Source: Rubrivivax sp. (GTDB lineage Bacteria; Pseudomonadota; Gammaproteobacteria; Burkholderiales; Burkholderiaceae_C). From it: DNA of 45,308 nucleotides. Position 1 is the first letter of the stretch, and each line of letters begins with the position of its first letter. This document shows positions 42,301 through 45,308 of the stretch, piece after piece. The notes beneath the pieces are model-generated. The model did no database searches. It was given only the letters and a program-made list of their open reading frames with translations, and had not been told where the DNA came from. The stretch covers positions 1 through 45,308 of the forward strand of contig JADMJD010000119.1 of the NCBI GenBank assembly GCA_018780805.1, given 5' to 3'. Position numbers and translations under genes: made by a program.

Positions 42301-43068
42301 ATGGCCAGGCCCCGCCACGCGCTCATCACCGGCGCCAGCCGCGGCATCGGTGCGGCCATTGCGCAGCGGCTGGCCACCGATGGGTTCAAGCTCACGCTGC
42401 TGGGCCGCAGCCTGCCGGCGCTGCAGGTCCTGGCCGCGTCCTTGCCGGCGGCCTGCGAAGCCCACGCGGTGGCGGGCGACGTGGCCGATGCGGCGCAGGT
42501 GGCCACCGCCTTTGCCGCCGCACGTGAGCGCCATGGCGCCGTGCAGGTGCTGATCAACAACGCCGGCCAGGCCGCCACCGCGCCGCTGCACCGCACCGAC
42601 GACGCGCTCTGGGCGCAGATGCTGGCCGTCAACCTGACCGGCACCTTCTTGTGCACGCGCGCCGCCCTGCCCGGCATGCTGGCCGCACGTGCCGGTCGCA
42701 TCGTCAACGTGGCCAGCACCGCCGGCCAGCGCGGTTATGCCTACTGCAGCGCCTACGCCGCGGCCAAACACGGCGTGATCGGACTCACGCGTTCGCTGGC
42801 GCTGGAAGTGGCCACACAAGGCATCACCGTCAACGCCGTCTGCCCCGGATTTACCGACACGGACATCGTGGCCAGCAGCGTGCAGAAGATCGTGCAGAAA
42901 ACCGGCCGCAGCGAAGCCGAGGCGATGGCCGAATTCACGCGCCACAACCCGCAGGGCCGCCTGGTGCAGCCCGACGAGGTGGCGGCGATGGTCACCTGGT
43001 TGTGCAGCGACGCGGCGGCTTCGGTGCACGGGCAATCCTTGTCGGTGAGCGGTGGAGAAACGATGTGA
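42301..43068 (+). CDS. Short-chain dehydrogenase/reductase
   Basis: 255 residues, classical SDR: G11-A-S-R-G-I-G17 (TGASRGIG), NNAG near 84-87, catalytic Ser in VASTAG and Y-A-A-A-K about 13 residues later (CSAYAAAKHGV), then LTRSLALEVATQGITVNAVCPGF with the PG motif. A typical NAD(P)-dependent 3-hydroxyacyl or ring-ketone reductase/dehydrogenase; in this operon it would act on a CoA-bound ring intermediate. It starts 4 bp after the hydroxylase stop. Confidence 0.9.
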   Translation: MARPRHALITGASRGIGAAIAQRLATDGFKLTLLGRSLPALQVLAASLPAACEAHAVAGDVADAAQVATAFAAARERHGAVQVLINNAGQAATAPLHRTDDALWAQMLAVNLTGTFLCTRAALPGMLAARAGRIVNVASTAGQRGYAYCSAYAAAKHGVIGLTRSLALEVATQGITVNAVCPGFTDTDIVASSVQKIVQKTGRSEAEAMAEFTRHNPQGRLVQPDEVAAMVTWLCSDAAASVHGQSLSVSGGETM

Positions 43069-43138
43069 GCGCCGCACGGCCGCTCCGAAGGCGCTCACTC
43101 CCCCTCGGGGGGACGGGCCGCAGGACCAAGGGGGCACC
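43069..43138. repeat. GC-rich palindromic spacer before marR
   Basis: 70 bp with CTCCCCCTCGGGGGG (about 43097-43112) as a short dyad and further G/C runs to the start codon. It is of the same type as the spacer at 1885-1950 and separates the SDR from the MarR gene inside the operon. No ORF or promoter is evident. Confidence 0.45.
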
Positions 43139-43671
43139 ATGAGCAACAAATCTCTGCGACTGATCCAGGGCCTGGGCGACCAGATGGCCGCGGGCCACGA
43201 AGCGCGTGCCGGCGAGAGCGACCACGCGTCGCTGAAGCTGTGGCTGCGCCTGCTGGCCTGCAGCACGCAGATCGAAACCGAGATCCGGCGCCGGCTGCGG
43301 GGGCAGTTCGGCACCACGCTGCCACGTTTCGACTACCTGGCGCAGCTGCACCGCCACCCCGAAGGCCTGCGCATGAACGAGTTGTCGCGCCACCTGATGG
43401 TGACCGGCGGCAGCATCACCGGCCTGACCGACCAGCTGGAGACCGAGGGTTATGTGCAGCGTGAGCCGGCACCCGGCGACCGGCGCGCCTTCCTGCTGCG
43501 CCTGACACCTGCTGGCCGCATGGCCTTCGAACACATGGCCGCGGCACACGAAGGCTGGGTGGTCGAGCTGCTGGGTGGGCTGAACCACAACGAACGGCAC
43601 ACGCTGCACGGCCTGCTGGGCCGGCTGCGCGTGACCATGGCCGACCGTACCGAACCCCCGGAAAGCACACC

Positions 43672-43675
<4 letters not shown>
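43139..43675 (+). CDS. MarR-family regulator of the CoA-aromatic operon
   Basis: 178 residues. Winged-helix pattern: [100 protein letters not shown]. The D-R-R-A-F-x-L-x-L-T-x-x-G wing is a MarR signature. The ATG at 43139 gives [11 protein letters not shown]. MarR proteins in aromatic catabolic operons are usually released from DNA by aryl-CoA thioesters. The stop overlaps the hydratase start (ATGA). Autoregulation through the 39913-39946 palindrome is inference. Confidence 0.92.
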
Positions 43676-44519
<844 letters not shown>

Positions 44520-44520
<1 letters not shown>

Positions 44521-44984
44521 TGACCGAAGAAGCCGTGCCCGGCCGCTTTGAGCGCACGGTGCGCATCCGCTTCGGCCACTGCGACCCGGCCGGCATCGTC
44601 TTCTACCCGAACTACCTGGTGCTGCTGAACGGCCTGGTCGAAGACTGGATCGACCAGGGCCTGGGCATCTCTTACGCCGGCCTGGTGGCGCAACGCCGTG
44701 TGGGCCTGCCGACGGTGCGGCTGGAATGTGATTTCCGCGCCGTCAGCCGCATGGGCGACGACGTGGTGTTCGGGCTCGAGGTCGAACGCCTGGGCACAAG
44801 CTCGATCACGCTCGCGGTCGAGATCACACAGGGCACCGAACTGCGCATGGGCGCACGGGTCGTGCTGGTGACGACCGACCTGGCCAGCCACCGCGCCATC
44901 GCCGTGCCGGCCGATCTGCACGCCGCCATCCTGGCCTTCGGGCCGAGGCCACAATCCACATCCGACACAAGGAGCACCCCATGA
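44520..44984 (+). CDS. 4-hydroxybenzoyl-CoA thioesterase family protein (hot-dog fold)
   Basis: 154 residues. [30 protein letters not shown] is the signature of 4HBT-type thioesterases, with Asp22 matching the catalytic Asp of the HxDxxGIVF(Y/F)PxY motif. It would release a free aromatic or aliphatic acid from CoA, for example gentisate from gentisyl-CoA or a dead-end thioester. The start overlaps the hydratase stop (TGATG) and the stop overlaps the next start. Confidence 0.88.
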
Positions 44985-45308
44985 CCAAAGCCCGCTTCGC
45001 CTGGGACGACCCCCTGCAACTGGACGGCCAGCTGACGGCCGACGAACGTGCCATCCGCGACGCCGCGTTCGAGTACTGCCAGGGCCGGCTGCTGCCGCGT
45101 GTGCAGATGGCCTTCCGCCACGAAACCACGGACCCAGCCATCTTCCGCGAGATGGGCGAGATGGGCCTGCTCGGCCCCACCATCCCCGAGGCCTACGGCG
45201 GCGGCGGCATGGGCTACGTCAGCTACGGCCTGATCGCGCGCGAGGTGGAGCGTGTGGACTCCGGCTACCGCAGCATGATGAGCGTGCAGAGCTCGCTGGT
45301 GATGGTGC
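44981..45308 (+). CDS. Acyl-CoA dehydrogenase (glutaryl-CoA dehydrogenase-like), N-terminal part (cut by window edge)
   Basis: The first 109 residues only. [106 protein letters not shown] is the start typical of glutaryl-CoA dehydrogenase and related acyl-CoA dehydrogenases ([14 protein letters not shown] is distinctive). It would oxidise a saturated ring-opened CoA intermediate such as a glutaryl-type thioester with FAD. The ATG overlaps the thioesterase stop (ATGA), showing the operon continues beyond the window. Confidence 0.88.
   Translation, partial: MTKARFAWDDPLQLDGQLTADERAIRDAAFEYCQGRLLPRVQMAFRHETTDPAIFREMGEMGLLGPTIPEAYGGGGMGYVSYGLIAREVERVDSGYRSMMSVQSSLVMV

Overview
The window looks like chromosomal DNA of a high-GC betaproteobacterium, most likely Burkholderiales (Comamonadaceae-like). 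The evidence is uniformly GC-rich codon use, TRAP transporters with large solute-binding families, a lysine/alanine-tailed HU protein, a beta-proteobacterial style MSHA pilus locus, and GC-rich palindromic spacers. I saw no rRNA, tRNA, CRISPR array, transposase or prophage gene.

Layout. 1-3252: the start of a MarR-like regulator (minus strand, cut by the window edge), divergent from a TRAP transporter operon (dctP-dctQ-dctM). 3280-5132: an Aer-type aerotaxis receptor behind a candidate FNR/ANR box and a sigma-28-like promoter. 5249-19629: a compact MSHA-type IV pilus locus in the order E-G-A-C-D-O-P-Q-I-(PilN-like)-J-K-L, transcribed in one direction with many overlapping starts and stops. 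19646-23347: a PAS-GGDEF-EAL protein and a membrane PAS-PAS-PAS-GGDEF cyclase. 23419-25962: a second, unusual GspE/PilB-type ATPase with four MshEN-like half-repeats. 25981-26064: a triple terminator array. 26085-27582: HU and AraC-type genes on the minus strand.

27709-36915: genes for uptake and catabolism of an organic acid or aromatic compound: indolepyruvate:ferredoxin oxidoreductase (iorA, then a 409-bp palindrome-rich spacer, then iorB), a second TRAP transporter, an octopine dehydrogenase family protein and a 3-hydroxyacyl-CoA dehydrogenase. A LysR gene overlaps the end of the last gene on the opposite strand and is divergent from a two-subunit Rieske dioxygenase (37902-39877). From 39910 to the end is a CoA-dependent aromatic operon: a flavin hydroxylase/old-yellow-enzyme fusion (2-aminobenzoyl-CoA monooxygenase/reductase or salicylyl-CoA 5-hydroxylase type), SDR, MarR, enoyl-CoA hydratase family protein, 4HBT thioesterase and acyl-CoA dehydrogenase (cut by the window edge). 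Its promoter is overlaid by a 34-bp imperfect palindrome that is a strong candidate MarR operator.

How it may fit together. The most interesting region is 5.2-26 kb. MshE carries a c-di-GMP-binding MshEN motif pair, and just downstream lie two proteins with intact GGDEF (and one with intact EAL) motifs and a second ATPase with an expanded set of the same repeats. This suggests a self-contained c-di-GMP-controlled pilus module, with an aerotaxis receptor next to it. The right half suggests oxidative degradation of an aromatic (amino) acid through CoA thioesters. The exact substrates cannot be fixed from sequence alone.
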